Of a stretch of 41,434 nucleotides of DNA, positions 21,757-28,910 are shown in pieces. The stretch comes from Actinospineispora acaciae DSM 45401 (GTDB lineage Bacteria > Actinomycetota > Actinomycetes > Mycobacteriales > Pseudonocardiaceae): assembly GCF_000620785.1 (NCBI RefSeq), contig NZ_JIAI01000031.1, positions 1 to 41,434 on the forward strand, read 5' to 3'. The notes under the pieces are model-generated. The model saw only the letters and a program-made list of their open reading frames with translations, had not been told where the DNA came from and ran no database searches. The position numbers and the translations under genes were made by a program. Positions within the stretch are counted from its first letter, which is position 1, and each line of letters begins with the position of its first letter.

Positions 21757-22302
21757 TCGGTGCTGGGTGCGGTGGGCGCCTATGGCTATGCCGATGATGG
21801 TGCAGGGGTTGGGGCCGTGGTTGCGCCAGGCGTGGCGGGTGCCGTTTTGGATGACGACGTCGCCTGCTCGTAGTTCGGTCTGGTCGCCGTCGTCCAGGTC
21901 CAGGGTGACTTCGCCGGAGATGACGACTACGTAGTCGATGCTGTCGGTGGTGTGCATGCCGGGGGTGTCGGGTTCCATTGCGGCCATTGCGCCCGGCATT
22001 TGCTGCTCCAGCTCGGCCAGGGCTTTGGCCGTGTCGAGGGTCGGAGGGGGGAGTGGGTTGCCTGGGGGGATTACGTTGATCATGAAGCGGGAGCCGTCTG
22101 GGGGTGGGAAGTAGGCCTCGGCGGGGGGTGGGGAGCCGTCGTTGGGGAAGGTGGGGTGGTCGTCGCGGCCCCATAGGCGGTAGGCGGCGTAGCCGGGCAG
22201 CAGGTCGGAGGTGATGGGCTCGACGTGGCTGTCGTCGACGACGTGGGCCTTGCCGTGGGGGTCGTGGCCGGTGACCACTCGGCGGACGTTCTGGCGCTGC
22301 AT
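21751..22302 (-). CDS. Cupin-domain protein
   Basis: A 183-residue protein with a single C-terminal cupin barrel: MHTTDSIDYVVVISGEVTLDL (motif 1 region) and LRAGDVVIQNGTRHAWRN (motif 2, with the His). The N-terminal part (residues 1-80) has DPHGKAHVVDDSHVEP and a Pro-rich segment typical of small cupins that bind metal or sugar-like ligands. AGGAGCG lies 4-8 nt upstream of ATG 22302. It is divergent from a TetR gene; the four operator units between them begin just behind its ribosome binding site, so repression by that TetR is likely. Enzymatic role unknown. Confidence 0.82.
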   Translation of the reverse strand: MQRQNVRRVVTGHDPHGKAHVVDDSHVEPITSDLLPGYAAYRLWGRDDHPTFPNDGSPPPAEAYFPPPDGSRFMINVIPPGNPLPPPTLDTAKALAELEQQMPGAMAAMEPDTPGMHTTDSIDYVVVISGEVTLDLDDGDQTELRAGDVVIQNGTRHAWRNHGPNPCTIIGIAIGAHRTQHRR

Positions 22303-22314
22303 TGATCGCTCCTG

Positions 22315-22398
22315 GATACTGTGGCGTATTGATACGCTGGCGTATTGATACGGTAGCGTATCTTGCGGGTGGAAGGAGCGTCAATACGGTGGCGTATC
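22315..22398. promoter_or_regulatory. Four-unit operator array between cupin and TetR genes
   Basis: Four 16-bp units of the form RATACK-N4-CGTATY: GATACTGTGGCGTATT (22315-22330), GATACGCTGGCGTATT (22331-22346), GATACGGTAGCGTATC (22347-22362) and AATACGGTGGCGTATC (22383-22398). The first three are contiguous, and the fourth follows after 20 bp that contain GGAAGGAG. Each unit is an inverted repeat, as expected for a TetR dimer. Confidence 0.75.
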
Positions 22399-22410
22399 TT
22401 GTTGCGGGTG

Positions 22411-22968
22411 GTGAGGGAGTCGGCGCGGTTGTCCGCCCGGGACTGGGCGCGGGCGGCGTTGAAGGCGATCGCGGCGGGTGGGTTGGTCGCGGTGGCGGTT
22501 GAGCCGTTGGCGCGGACGCTTGGGGTGACCAAGGGCAGCTTTTATGCGCACTACCGGAACCGGGACGAGCTGATTGCGGCGGCGCTCGACGAGTGGGTGC
22601 GGGGGCATGGTGAGGAGGGGCTCGCGGAGTTCGCCGCGATCACCGATCCGGAACGGCGGTTGCGCGAGCTGCTCACCACGGTGGTGCATGCCGTTCAGCC
22701 GTTGGCGCCGTCGGTGCACCTGAGCCTGCTCGGTGACCGCAACGACCCTCGGGTCAGGGACGCGGTTCGACGGGTCGACCGGGCACGGCTGGAGCTGTTG
22801 GCTCGGACCTATCGGGAGCTCGGGCTGTCGCCGGAGCGGGCGGAGTCTCGGGCGCGGGTGGCCTACGCGGCCATCCTCGGGCTGTTGCACCTGGCGCAGA
22901 CCGATACGGAGGCCCCACGTTCGGATGCGCTCGCCGATGAGGCGGCCGCGGTCTTCTTGTCGTCATGA
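22411..22968 (+). CDS. TetR-family regulator of the cupin gene
   Basis: A 185-residue regulator with the HTH LVAVAVEPLARTLGVTKGSFYAHYRNRDELIAAAL split here as AVEPLARTLGVTKGSF plus YAHYRNRDEL, and a mostly helical C-terminal domain. The start is uncertain: GTG 22411 or 22408 would begin at the usual distance before the HTH, while a TTG at 22363 would place the fourth operator unit inside the coding sequence. The operator array directly upstream suggests autoregulation and joint control of the divergent cupin gene. Inducer unknown. Confidence 0.83.
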   Translation: MRESARLSARDWARAALKAIAAGGLVAVAVEPLARTLGVTKGSFYAHYRNRDELIAAALDEWVRGHGEEGLAEFAAITDPERRLRELLTTVVHAVQPLAPSVHLSLLGDRNDPRVRDAVRRVDRARLELLARTYRELGLSPERAESRARVAYAAILGLLHLAQTDTEAPRSDALADEAAAVFLSS

Positions 22969-22974
22969 CGCCGG

Positions 22975-23556
22975 TCAGGGGCGTCGACGGGCCGAGTTGC
23001 GTTTGACCAGCACGATGATCGTCGTGGCGACGGCGAGGGTGAGGCCGAGCAGCGGTAGGAGGATCAGCGTCGGCAGTACCGCGCCGAGGTGAGGGTTCGT
23101 CCCGACGCCGAAGCGGAGGGGGCGCTCGCTCTCGCAGGTCACCTGGTACTCGCCCGGTGTCGGGACGCGGATGTGGCTGATCAGCTCCCACTCGACGCCG
23201 CCGAGGCTGACCGACTGTTTGACGGTGGGCTTGACCAGCGGCTCCCAGCCCGGGGGCGCCGGCGACCGGCTGAACATCTGGCAGCTGAACCGGCTGGTCT
23301 GGTCGCCGGTGGCGTAGAGGGCCGGACTGTTCGCCGGGTCGAGGGTGACGGTGGCCCGTTCGCCGCCGGCGAAGGTCGTGGTCGGAACCGCGCTCGTGAT
23401 GGTGCCGACGAAGGTGATGATCGCGACCACCACCAGCGCGACGCACAGCACCCAGCTCAAGACGATCCACAACAGGTGCGGACCGTGCTTTCGCGGGGCC
23501 GGGACGTACGCGGGGATCGGTGGGTTGAAAGCCGGGTCCGGTGCGGATGGATACAT
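22975..23556 (-). CDS. Two-helix membrane protein of unknown function
   Basis: A 193-residue protein with a Pro-rich N-terminus (PSAPDPAFNPPIPAYVPAP), a transmembrane helix (LLWIVLSWVLCVALVVVAIITFV), an extracytoplasmic domain of about 100 residues containing two Cys (FSCQMFS and VTCESER, likely a disulfide) and a C-terminal helix (LPTLILLPLLGLTLAVATTIIVLV). ATG 23556 with GGGGGAG just upstream is preferred; the frame is open to an ATG at 23643, but the extra 29 residues have poorer codon usage and no ribosome binding site. Convergent with the TetR gene; no family recognised. Confidence 0.6.
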   Translation of the reverse strand: MYPSAPDPAFNPPIPAYVPAPRKHGPHLLWIVLSWVLCVALVVVAIITFVGTITSAVPTTTFAGGERATVTLDPANSPALYATGDQTSRFSCQMFSRSPAPPGWEPLVKPTVKQSVSLGGVEWELISHIRVPTPGEYQVTCESERPLRFGVGTNPHLGAVLPTLILLPLLGLTLAVATTIIVLVKRNSARRRP

Positions 23557-23695
23557 CGCTCCCCCAGTGGTTTCGGCAACCCATTGCTCGGGTTGACGAG
23601 GGGGACGATCCTGGCGATCGCTGTCCGGTTGGGTCGTGTTCATATGAGCTGGGTCACGTGAGGGGAAATGGTCTCTTCGTCACTAGTGTGAGCGC

Positions 23696-24274
23696 ATGGG
23701 TTCGCAGGTGCCTGTGTGGATTCCGATTCTGGTGGCCTTTTTTGGTCTGAGTGGTGTGGTTGTGACGCAGGTTCTGGCCAGTCGGCGTGAAGCCAGGCGG
23801 CTGCGGGAGGAGTCGGAGCGGGAGGAGCGGCGCTGGCGGCGGGAACGGGACGCGCGGACGTACGAAGCCCGCTCGGCGGCGTACGCGCAGCTGGTCAGCG
23901 CGTTCGAGGCGTTCGACATGGCGATGTATTCGGCGAGGCTGGCGCGGTTGCGTGGGCTTGATCTTGATCCGGCGGACGTGGCCGAGCTGCGCGAGGTGCG
24001 CGGCAAGGTCCGGGAGTCGTTCGGGCCGGCCGTCCTTCTCGCGCCGGAGGAGGTCCGCCGGCTGATCCAAGAAGCGGGCGAGCCGCGGTTTCGTCATGTC
24101 GAGGCATTGCTCGCCACGGACGCCGACAAAGGCGCGCTCCGTTCCGAATGGGACGAAGGACAACGCCAGTACCGGTTGCTGCGACGCCACATGCGGATCG
24201 ATCTGGGGCTGGATGCCGAGGCCGTCGAGGACATCGACCGGGACAGCGCTGCCAGGCGTGCGAAATGGGCGTAG
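23696..24274 (+). CDS. Single-pass membrane protein with coiled coil
   Basis: A 192-residue protein: N-terminal transmembrane helix (WIPILVAFFGLSGVVVTQVLA, residues 8-28), then a very charged helix (SRREARRLREESEREERR and on to about residue 60) likely to form a coiled coil, then more helices rich in Arg and Glu. No ribosome binding site; TAGTGT lies 6 nt before the ATG, suggesting a leaderless mRNA. The architecture is like small actinobacterial membrane proteins of unknown role. It converges on another membrane protein 3 bp away. Confidence 0.6.
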   Translation: MGSQVPVWIPILVAFFGLSGVVVTQVLASRREARRLREESEREERRWRRERDARTYEARSAAYAQLVSAFEAFDMAMYSARLARLRGLDLDPADVAELREVRGKVRESFGPAVLLAPEEVRRLIQEAGEPRFRHVEALLATDADKGALRSEWDEGQRQYRLLRRHMRIDLGLDAEAVEDIDRDSAARRAKWA

Positions 24275-24277
24275 CGA

Positions 24278-24739
24278 CTAAACGATCATGATGATGGCCA
24301 TGGCGGTGCCGCCTATTGCGGGGAAGAGCAGGAGGAAGTGGTAGGCCACGGCCAGGTATGCGATGGCGCGGGCCACGCCTTTCTTTGCGCCCCGGCGGCG
24401 CAGGTCGAGGAAGGAGGTCGCCGAGCTTGTGGGGCCGTGGGCCTCGGCGGGGGCGAGGATCCACAGGAACGGGGCGGTGAGCGTGAGGCCGATGAACAGG
24501 ACCACGATCGTGACGGTCGGCCAGCCGGCGCTGTGGGTGATCGACGCGAGCAGGCCGAACACCGCGAGCACCGCGACCAGCGCGAGGAAGTAGGCGGTGA
24601 TCACGCCGATGGCGCGCGGGACGGAGCCCCGGGCGGCGCGGGCGAGGCGGGCCAGTACTCGCTTCTCGTTGCGGAAGCCGACGTAGAGGCTCCACACGGC
24701 TATCGCGACCAGCAGGGTCGCGCGTAGCCACATCGGCAC
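24278..24739 (-). CDS. Four-helix membrane protein of unknown function
   Basis: A 153-residue protein with hydrophobic segments near residues 5-22, 45-68, 72-92 and 125-150 (for example VITAYFLALVAVLAVFGLLA and TVTIVVLFIGLTLTAPFLWI) and a basic loop FRNEKRVLARLARAARG. GTG 24739 is chosen because GGGGAGG lies 6 nt upstream; ATG 24733 is two codons in. No family recognised. The 180 bp between this gene and the next contain the promoter of the MFS operon. Confidence 0.6.
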   Translation of the reverse strand: MPMWLRATLLVAIAVWSLYVGFRNEKRVLARLARAARGSVPRAIGVITAYFLALVAVLAVFGLLASITHSAGWPTVTIVVLFIGLTLTAPFLWILAPAEAHGPTSSATSFLDLRRRGAKKGVARAIAYLAVAYHFLLLFPAIGGTAMAIIMIV

Positions 24740-24839
24740 GCCTGGCCTCCCCACACTCGTGTCATCCGGGCTGGCCGACAGTGTCTCGGGAATGGGGCCT
24801 CGGCGCTGGGTGGGCGGCCGGGCGTTCCGCGGCGCATCC

Positions 24840-24905
24840 TTGACATCGCTCGCGGTGTGGCGTCTATTCTGGCTGAACTGCAAAAGTGCATTTTGCAATG
24901 CAAAA
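24840..24905 (+). promoter_or_regulatory. Promoter and operator of the MFS-creatininase-enolase operon
   Basis: A perfect -35 TTGACA (24840-24845) and a -10-like TATTCT (24865-24870, 19-bp spacer). Downstream, overlapping the expected transcription start, are TGCAAAA (24879-24885), TTTTGCA (24891-24897) and TGCAAAA (24899-24905), giving two overlapping inverted repeats. A repressor, perhaps of the GntR or IclR families common in sugar-acid operons, would block initiation here; no regulator gene is adjacent. Confidence 0.6.
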
Positions 24906-24919
24906 GTCAGGGTGTGTGG

Positions 24920-26242
24920 ATGGCTTCTGAAGCGCGGGGCAGGGTTCGTTGGGCGATCGCGCTCATGCTGGGCGTGGGCGTGCTCATCAACTATTTCGAC
25001 CGGGTCAACCTGTCGGTGGCCGCGCCGGGGTTGCGGCAGGACTTCGGGCTCTCGCCGGCGGAGCTGGGGATCCTGTTCTCCTCGTTCGCCTGGTCGTACG
25101 GGCTGATGCAGATCCCGATGGGGTTGCTCATGGACCGCATCGGGGTGCGCTGGCTGATGCGGCTGACCACCGTGCTGTGGTCGGTGGCCACGTTCATGAC
25201 GGCGGCGGTCAGCGGGCTCGGGCTGGTCATGCTGTCGCGGATCCTGCTCGGCATCTCCGAGGCGCCGGCGCTGGTGTCCTCGCAGAAGGCCACCGGGTAC
25301 TGGTTTCCCAGGCACGAGCGGGGGCTGTGTACGGCGATGTTCGACGGCGCCGCCAAGTTCTCCAACGTCGTCGGCGTGCCGTTGATGTCGGTGCTGGTGG
25401 TGGGCTGGGGCTGGCGGTCGGCGTTCGTGGTGTGCGGCGTGGTGAGCGTGCTGTTCGCCGTCGCGTTCTGGGTGTTCTACCGGAACCCGCGCGACATGCA
25501 CCGGGCCGGGAAGCTGTCCGACGGCGAGCTGCGCTACATCACCGAGGGCGGCGCGCAGGACGAGACGGTGGTGCCGCCGAACCAGGTGTCGAACCTCGGC
25601 TACCTGCTGCGCCAGCGCAAGGTGTGGGGGCTCTCGCTCGGGTTCGCCTGCTACGGCTACGCGTTCTTCATGCTGTTGACCTGGCTGCCCAGCTACCTGG
25701 TCGACCAGATGCACATGACGGTGCTCAAGGGCGGGCTCTACACCGCCGTGCCGTGGCTGGTGGCCACCGCGGCGGACGTGCTGGTGGGCGGGCTGCTGGT
25801 GGACAAGCTGATCGCGCGCGGGCACGACGCGAACCGGGTGCGCAAGGCGGTGCTCATCGGCGGCATGGTGATGGGGCTGTGCGTGCTGTTCGCCGCGACC
25901 ACCGACAACGCCGTCGCCGCCGTGACCTGGATCTCGCTGGGGCTCGGCGGGCTGTCCGCGTCCGCGCCGGTCGGTTCCAGCTGCGTCGCGCTGATCGCGC
26001 CGGAGGGCAGCGTCGGCGGGGTGGGCGGCATCCTGAACTTCACCAACCAGGTGTTCGCCTCGGCCGCGCCGATCGTCACCGGGTTCCTGGTCGCCGCGAC
26101 CGGAAGCTTCGCGCCAGGGTTCGTCGCGGCCGCGATCATGATCGCGATCGGGATCGTCTGCTACCTGGTGCTGCTGGGCAACATCGAGCAGCTGCCGGCC
26201 AGGGCGGCGGTGGCCGGGCGCGGGGCGGTGGCCGGTGGTTGA
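24920..26242 (+). CDS. MFS transporter, anion:cation symporter (ACS) family
   Basis: A 440-residue transporter with the ACS-type start LINYFDRVNLSVAAPGLRQDFGLSPAELGILFSSF (seen as INYFDRVNLSVAAP and SPAELGILFSSFAWSYG), the TM4 segment RILLGISEAPALVSSQKATGYWFP and central loop YRNPRDMHRAGKLSDGE. These match transporters of hexuronates, glucarate, galactonate and tartrate. ATG 24920 follows the operator region; the ribosome binding site is weak (CAGGG). The creatininase-family gene starts 8 bases before its stop. It is inferred to import the compound metabolised by the two following enzymes. Confidence 0.9.
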   Translation: MASEARGRVRWAIALMLGVGVLINYFDRVNLSVAAPGLRQDFGLSPAELGILFSSFAWSYGLMQIPMGLLMDRIGVRWLMRLTTVLWSVATFMTAAVSGLGLVMLSRILLGISEAPALVSSQKATGYWFPRHERGLCTAMFDGAAKFSNVVGVPLMSVLVVGWGWRSAFVVCGVVSVLFAVAFWVFYRNPRDMHRAGKLSDGELRYITEGGAQDETVVPPNQVSNLGYLLRQRKVWGLSLGFACYGYAFFMLLTWLPSYLVDQMHMTVLKGGLYTAVPWLVATAADVLVGGLLVDKLIARGHDANRVRKAVLIGGMVMGLCVLFAATTDNAVAAVTWISLGLGGLSASAPVGSSCVALIAPEGSVGGVGGILNFTNQVFASAAPIVTGFLVAATGSFAPGFVAAAIMIAIGIVCYLVLLGNIEQLPARAAVAGRGAVAGG

Positions 26243-27002
26243 GAACGTGTACGAGCTGGGGCACCTGACCCGTGAGGACGTCGCGCGCATCGCGCCGGAC
26301 GCACTGCTCGCGCTGCCGGTCGGCTCGATCGAACAGCACGGGCCGGACCTGCCGCTGCTGACCGACTCCATGCTGGTGGACACGGTGCTGCGCCGCGCCG
26401 CCGCACGGGCCGCGACCGCCAGCGCGCTGGTGCTGGCCCCGCCGGTGTACTACGGCAACTCGCAGCACCACCTGTTCGCCTGCGCGGCCTCGGTCCGCCC
26501 CGAGACGCTGGCCGCCGTGCTCCGCGACCTGATCTCGTCCCTGTACGAAAGCGGGTTCCGGCGGTTCGTGCTGGTCAACGGGCATGGCGGGAACGACGAG
26601 ACGGTCAGGGCGGTGACCAAGCAGGTCGTGCTGTCGCTGCCGATCGCGGTGGCGAGCTGCAACTACTGGGACGTGGCCCCGGGCGGCGCGTCGGAACCGG
26701 TGCCGGACGGGGCGCACGTGCCCGGCCACGCCGGCTGGTGGGAGGCGAGCCTGGCGCTCGCGGTCCGCCCGGAGCTGGTCCGCACCGACCGGCACACCAC
26801 CGCCCCGCTCGGCCCGCCGGCGCTGCACGCGCGCGGCGAGCCGGCCGGGCTGAACATGCAGCGGCACGGCGAGTGGGCGCGCAGCGGCGGCACCACCGAC
26901 CCGACGGCCGGGGCGAGCGCCGACGCCGGGGAACGGCTGCTGGCCGAACGGGTCGCCGCGGTGGCGGGAGCATTGCGCGCATTCGACGAGGCCACCCTGT
27001 GA
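26235..27002 (+). CDS. Creatininase-family amidohydrolase
   Basis: A 255-residue enzyme of the creatininase/FAPy-deformylase fold. The metal motif GSIEQHGPDLPLLTD gives Glu33, His35 and Asp44; VNGHGGNDE and the later HAGWWEAS supply further ligands. Such enzymes hydrolyse cyclic amides, formamides or related C-N bonds, or open lactone-like rings. GTG 26235 overlaps the transporter stop and its TGA overlaps the next GTG (GTGA), so the three genes are tightly coupled. The pairing with an acid-sugar dehydratase suggests it acts on an amide, lactam or lactone derivative of a sugar acid; this is inference. Confidence 0.87.
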   Translation: MVENVYELGHLTREDVARIAPDALLALPVGSIEQHGPDLPLLTDSMLVDTVLRRAAARAATASALVLAPPVYYGNSQHHLFACAASVRPETLAAVLRDLISSLYESGFRRFVLVNGHGGNDETVRAVTKQVVLSLPIAVASCNYWDVAPGGASEPVPDGAHVPGHAGWWEASLALAVRPELVRTDRHTTAPLGPPALHARGEPAGLNMQRHGEWARSGGTTDPTAGASADAGERLLAERVAAVAGALRAFDEATL

Positions 27003-28132
27003 AGATCGACGATCTGACGGTGTGGACGGTGAACGTGCCGTACAACCGGCCGTTCACCAGCTCGTTCGAGGTGCGGGCAGGGACTACGCGCACGGTGGTG
27101 CGGCTGCGGACCGACGACGGGCTGGAGGGCTGGGGCGAGACCATGCACGGCCGGCCGGTCGCCGCCATTGTCGAGCGGATCTTCCCGCGACTGCGCGGGG
27201 TGGACCCGTTCGCGCTGGAGCGCTCGGCGCAGGAGCTCCACATGGTGCCGTACTTCCACGGTTACCTGGGGGCCGCCGCGCTGGCCGCGGTGGACATGGC
27301 CCGCTGGGACCTGATCGGCAAGGCCACCGGGCAGCCGATCGCCAACCTCATCGGCGGCGCCATGGCCGACCGCGTCGAGGTGACCACCGTCCTCACCCCC
27401 GGCCTGGTCGGCGACCCGTCCGGCGCCCACGAGCTGGCCGACGCGCTGCTCGACGAGATCGCGCGGGTGCGCGCCACCGACGGCGGCCGGGTGTTCAAGA
27501 TCAAGGGATCCACGGACGTCGAGCACGACGCGCGGCTGCTCGAACGCATCCGGGCCGGCCAGCCGGACATCGCGCTGCGGGTGGACCCGAACGCGCACTG
27601 GACTGTGCCGCGCACTCTCGAGTTCGGCCGGCGTCTGGAGGCGGTCGGGCTGGAGTACCTGGAGGATCCGGTCGCCGGGCTGGAAGCCATGGCGGCGGTG
27701 CGGGCGCGGGTGAACATCCCGCTGTGCACGAACATGTGCGTGATCGAGTTCGACGACTTCGCCCCGGCCGTGCGGCTCGGCGCGGTGGACGTGGTGCACG
27801 GCGACGTGCACCGCTGGGGCGGCATCGCGCCGACCAAGCGCCTGGCCGGCCTGTGCCAGACGTTCGGGTACGGGATGAACCTGCACAGCGGCGGCGAGGT
27901 CGGCATCTCCACGTCCGTGCACCTGCAGTTCGCCGCGACCACGCCGGCCATCGGCTACGCCATCGACACCGTGTACCAGTACCTGACCGGCGACATCATC
28001 ACCGCGCCGTTCACCATCACCGACGGGCGCATGACACTGCCGACCGGGCCGGGGATCGGTGTCGAGGTAGATCTCGATGCGCTGGACGCCGCCGCCCGGC
28101 GCAACGAGCGCGAGGGCGACCTGCTGCTCTAG
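26999..28132 (+). CDS. Enolase-superfamily acid-sugar dehydratase, glucarate dehydratase-like
   Basis: A 377-residue enzyme with the N-terminal capping domain and C-terminal (beta/alpha) barrel. The KxK motif is FKIKG (Lys167, Lys169), metal ligands fit Asp196 (VDPNAHW), Glu222 (YLEDPV) and Asn245 (LCTNMC), the last being the Asn typical of glucarate dehydratases, and the His-side catalytic pair fits Asp269 (HGDVHRWGG) and His296 (NLHSGGE). It should abstract a proton alpha to a carboxylate and eliminate water. The exact sugar acid is unknown. GTG 26999 overlaps the previous stop. A small hairpin at 28135-28149 follows the gene. Confidence 0.87.
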   Translation: MKIDDLTVWTVNVPYNRPFTSSFEVRAGTTRTVVRLRTDDGLEGWGETMHGRPVAAIVERIFPRLRGVDPFALERSAQELHMVPYFHGYLGAAALAAVDMARWDLIGKATGQPIANLIGGAMADRVEVTTVLTPGLVGDPSGAHELADALLDEIARVRATDGGRVFKIKGSTDVEHDARLLERIRAGQPDIALRVDPNAHWTVPRTLEFGRRLEAVGLEYLEDPVAGLEAMAAVRARVNIPLCTNMCVIEFDDFAPAVRLGAVDVVHGDVHRWGGIAPTKRLAGLCQTFGYGMNLHSGGEVGISTSVHLQFAATTPAIGYAIDTVYQYLTGDIITAPFTITDGRMTLPTGPGIGVEVDLDALDAAARRNEREGDLLL

Positions 28133-28134
28133 CC

Positions 28135-28188
28135 AGCCCCATTAGGGCTACCGAGCCGTGCTGTCAGTAACGGACCGGGCACGGTCCG
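28135..28188 (+). terminator. Hairpins after the dehydratase gene
   Basis: AGCCC-CATTA-GGGCT (28135-28149) and CGGACC-GGGCAC-GGTCCG (28171-28188) lie between the dehydratase stop and the ABC transporter operon. They may terminate the catabolic operon; the second could also be an operator for the transporter. Neither has a U-tract. Confidence 0.4.
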
Positions 28189-28265
28189 CCACTCCACCGG
28201 GCCACCGCCCTGGCTGACCTGGGTAACCTGCTGCCGACGGCCGTCGACGCTGAGGGAGCACATCT

Positions 28266-28910
28266 ATGAGCTTGAGTGACTACCTTGCCCAGCGATGGCC
28301 CCGAATCGTCCTGTTGTTCGTCCAGCATGCCGAGGTGGTGTTGATCGCCGTCGGCATCGCCACCGTGATCGGCGTCGGGCTCGGCGTCGCGCTGGAAGGC
28401 TATCCGAGGGTCAACCGTTTCGTGGTCAACCTGACCGGGTCGTTGCTGACGATCCCGTCGCTGGCGCTGTTCGGGCTGCTCATCCCGTTGCTCGGGCTGG
28501 GGCTGGGGCCGACGATCACCGCGCTGGTGGTGTACGCGATCTTTCCGATCCTGCGCAACACGCTGGCCGGGCTGGAGTCGGTGCCCGGCGCGGTGACGGA
28601 CGCGGCGATGGGCATCGGGCTCAGCGGCGGCGGGCGGCTGCGGCTGGTGCGGTTGCCGCTGGCGTGGCCGGTGGTGCTGACCGGGGTGCGGGTGGCCACG
28701 ATCATGAGCGTGGCGATCGCGGCGGTCGCGGCGGCGGTGAGCGGGCCCGGGCTCGGCCAGCTCATCTTCGACGGCCTGGCCAGGCTCGGCGGCGCGAACG
28801 CGCTCAACGAGGCGCTGGTCGGGACCGTCGCGGTGGCGGTGCTGGCGCTCGCGCTGGACCTGATGTTCGTGGTGATCGCCCGACTGACCACCTCGAGGGG
28901 GCTTCGATGA
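28266..28910 (+). CDS. Osmoprotectant ABC transporter permease (OpuCB type)
   Basis: A 214-residue membrane protein with the BPD permease domain; the EAA-like loop is seen as DAAMGIGLSGGGRLRLVRLPLAWPVVLTGVR (GIGLSGGGRLRLVRLPLAWP). Helices such as VVLIAVGIATVIGVGLGVAL and SLLTIPSLALFGLLIPLLGL fit the glycine betaine/carnitine/choline permease family. GAGGGAG lies 8 nt upstream of ATG 28266. Its TGA overlaps the ATPase ATG by ATGA. First gene of a four-gene operon; osmotic regulation is likely but no specific site was identified. Confidence 0.9.
   Translation: MSLSDYLAQRWPRIVLLFVQHAEVVLIAVGIATVIGVGLGVALEGYPRVNRFVVNLTGSLLTIPSLALFGLLIPLLGLGLGPTITALVVYAIFPILRNTLAGLESVPGAVTDAAMGIGLSGGGRLRLVRLPLAWPVVLTGVRVATIMSVAIAAVAAAVSGPGLGQLIFDGLARLGGANALNEALVGTVAVAVLALALDLMFVVIARLTTSRGLR

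Noticed and set aside
28133..28265. Possible riboswitch ahead of the ABC transporter operon
   Set aside because: Two short hairpins exist but no known riboswitch core could be recognised; listed only as hairpins.
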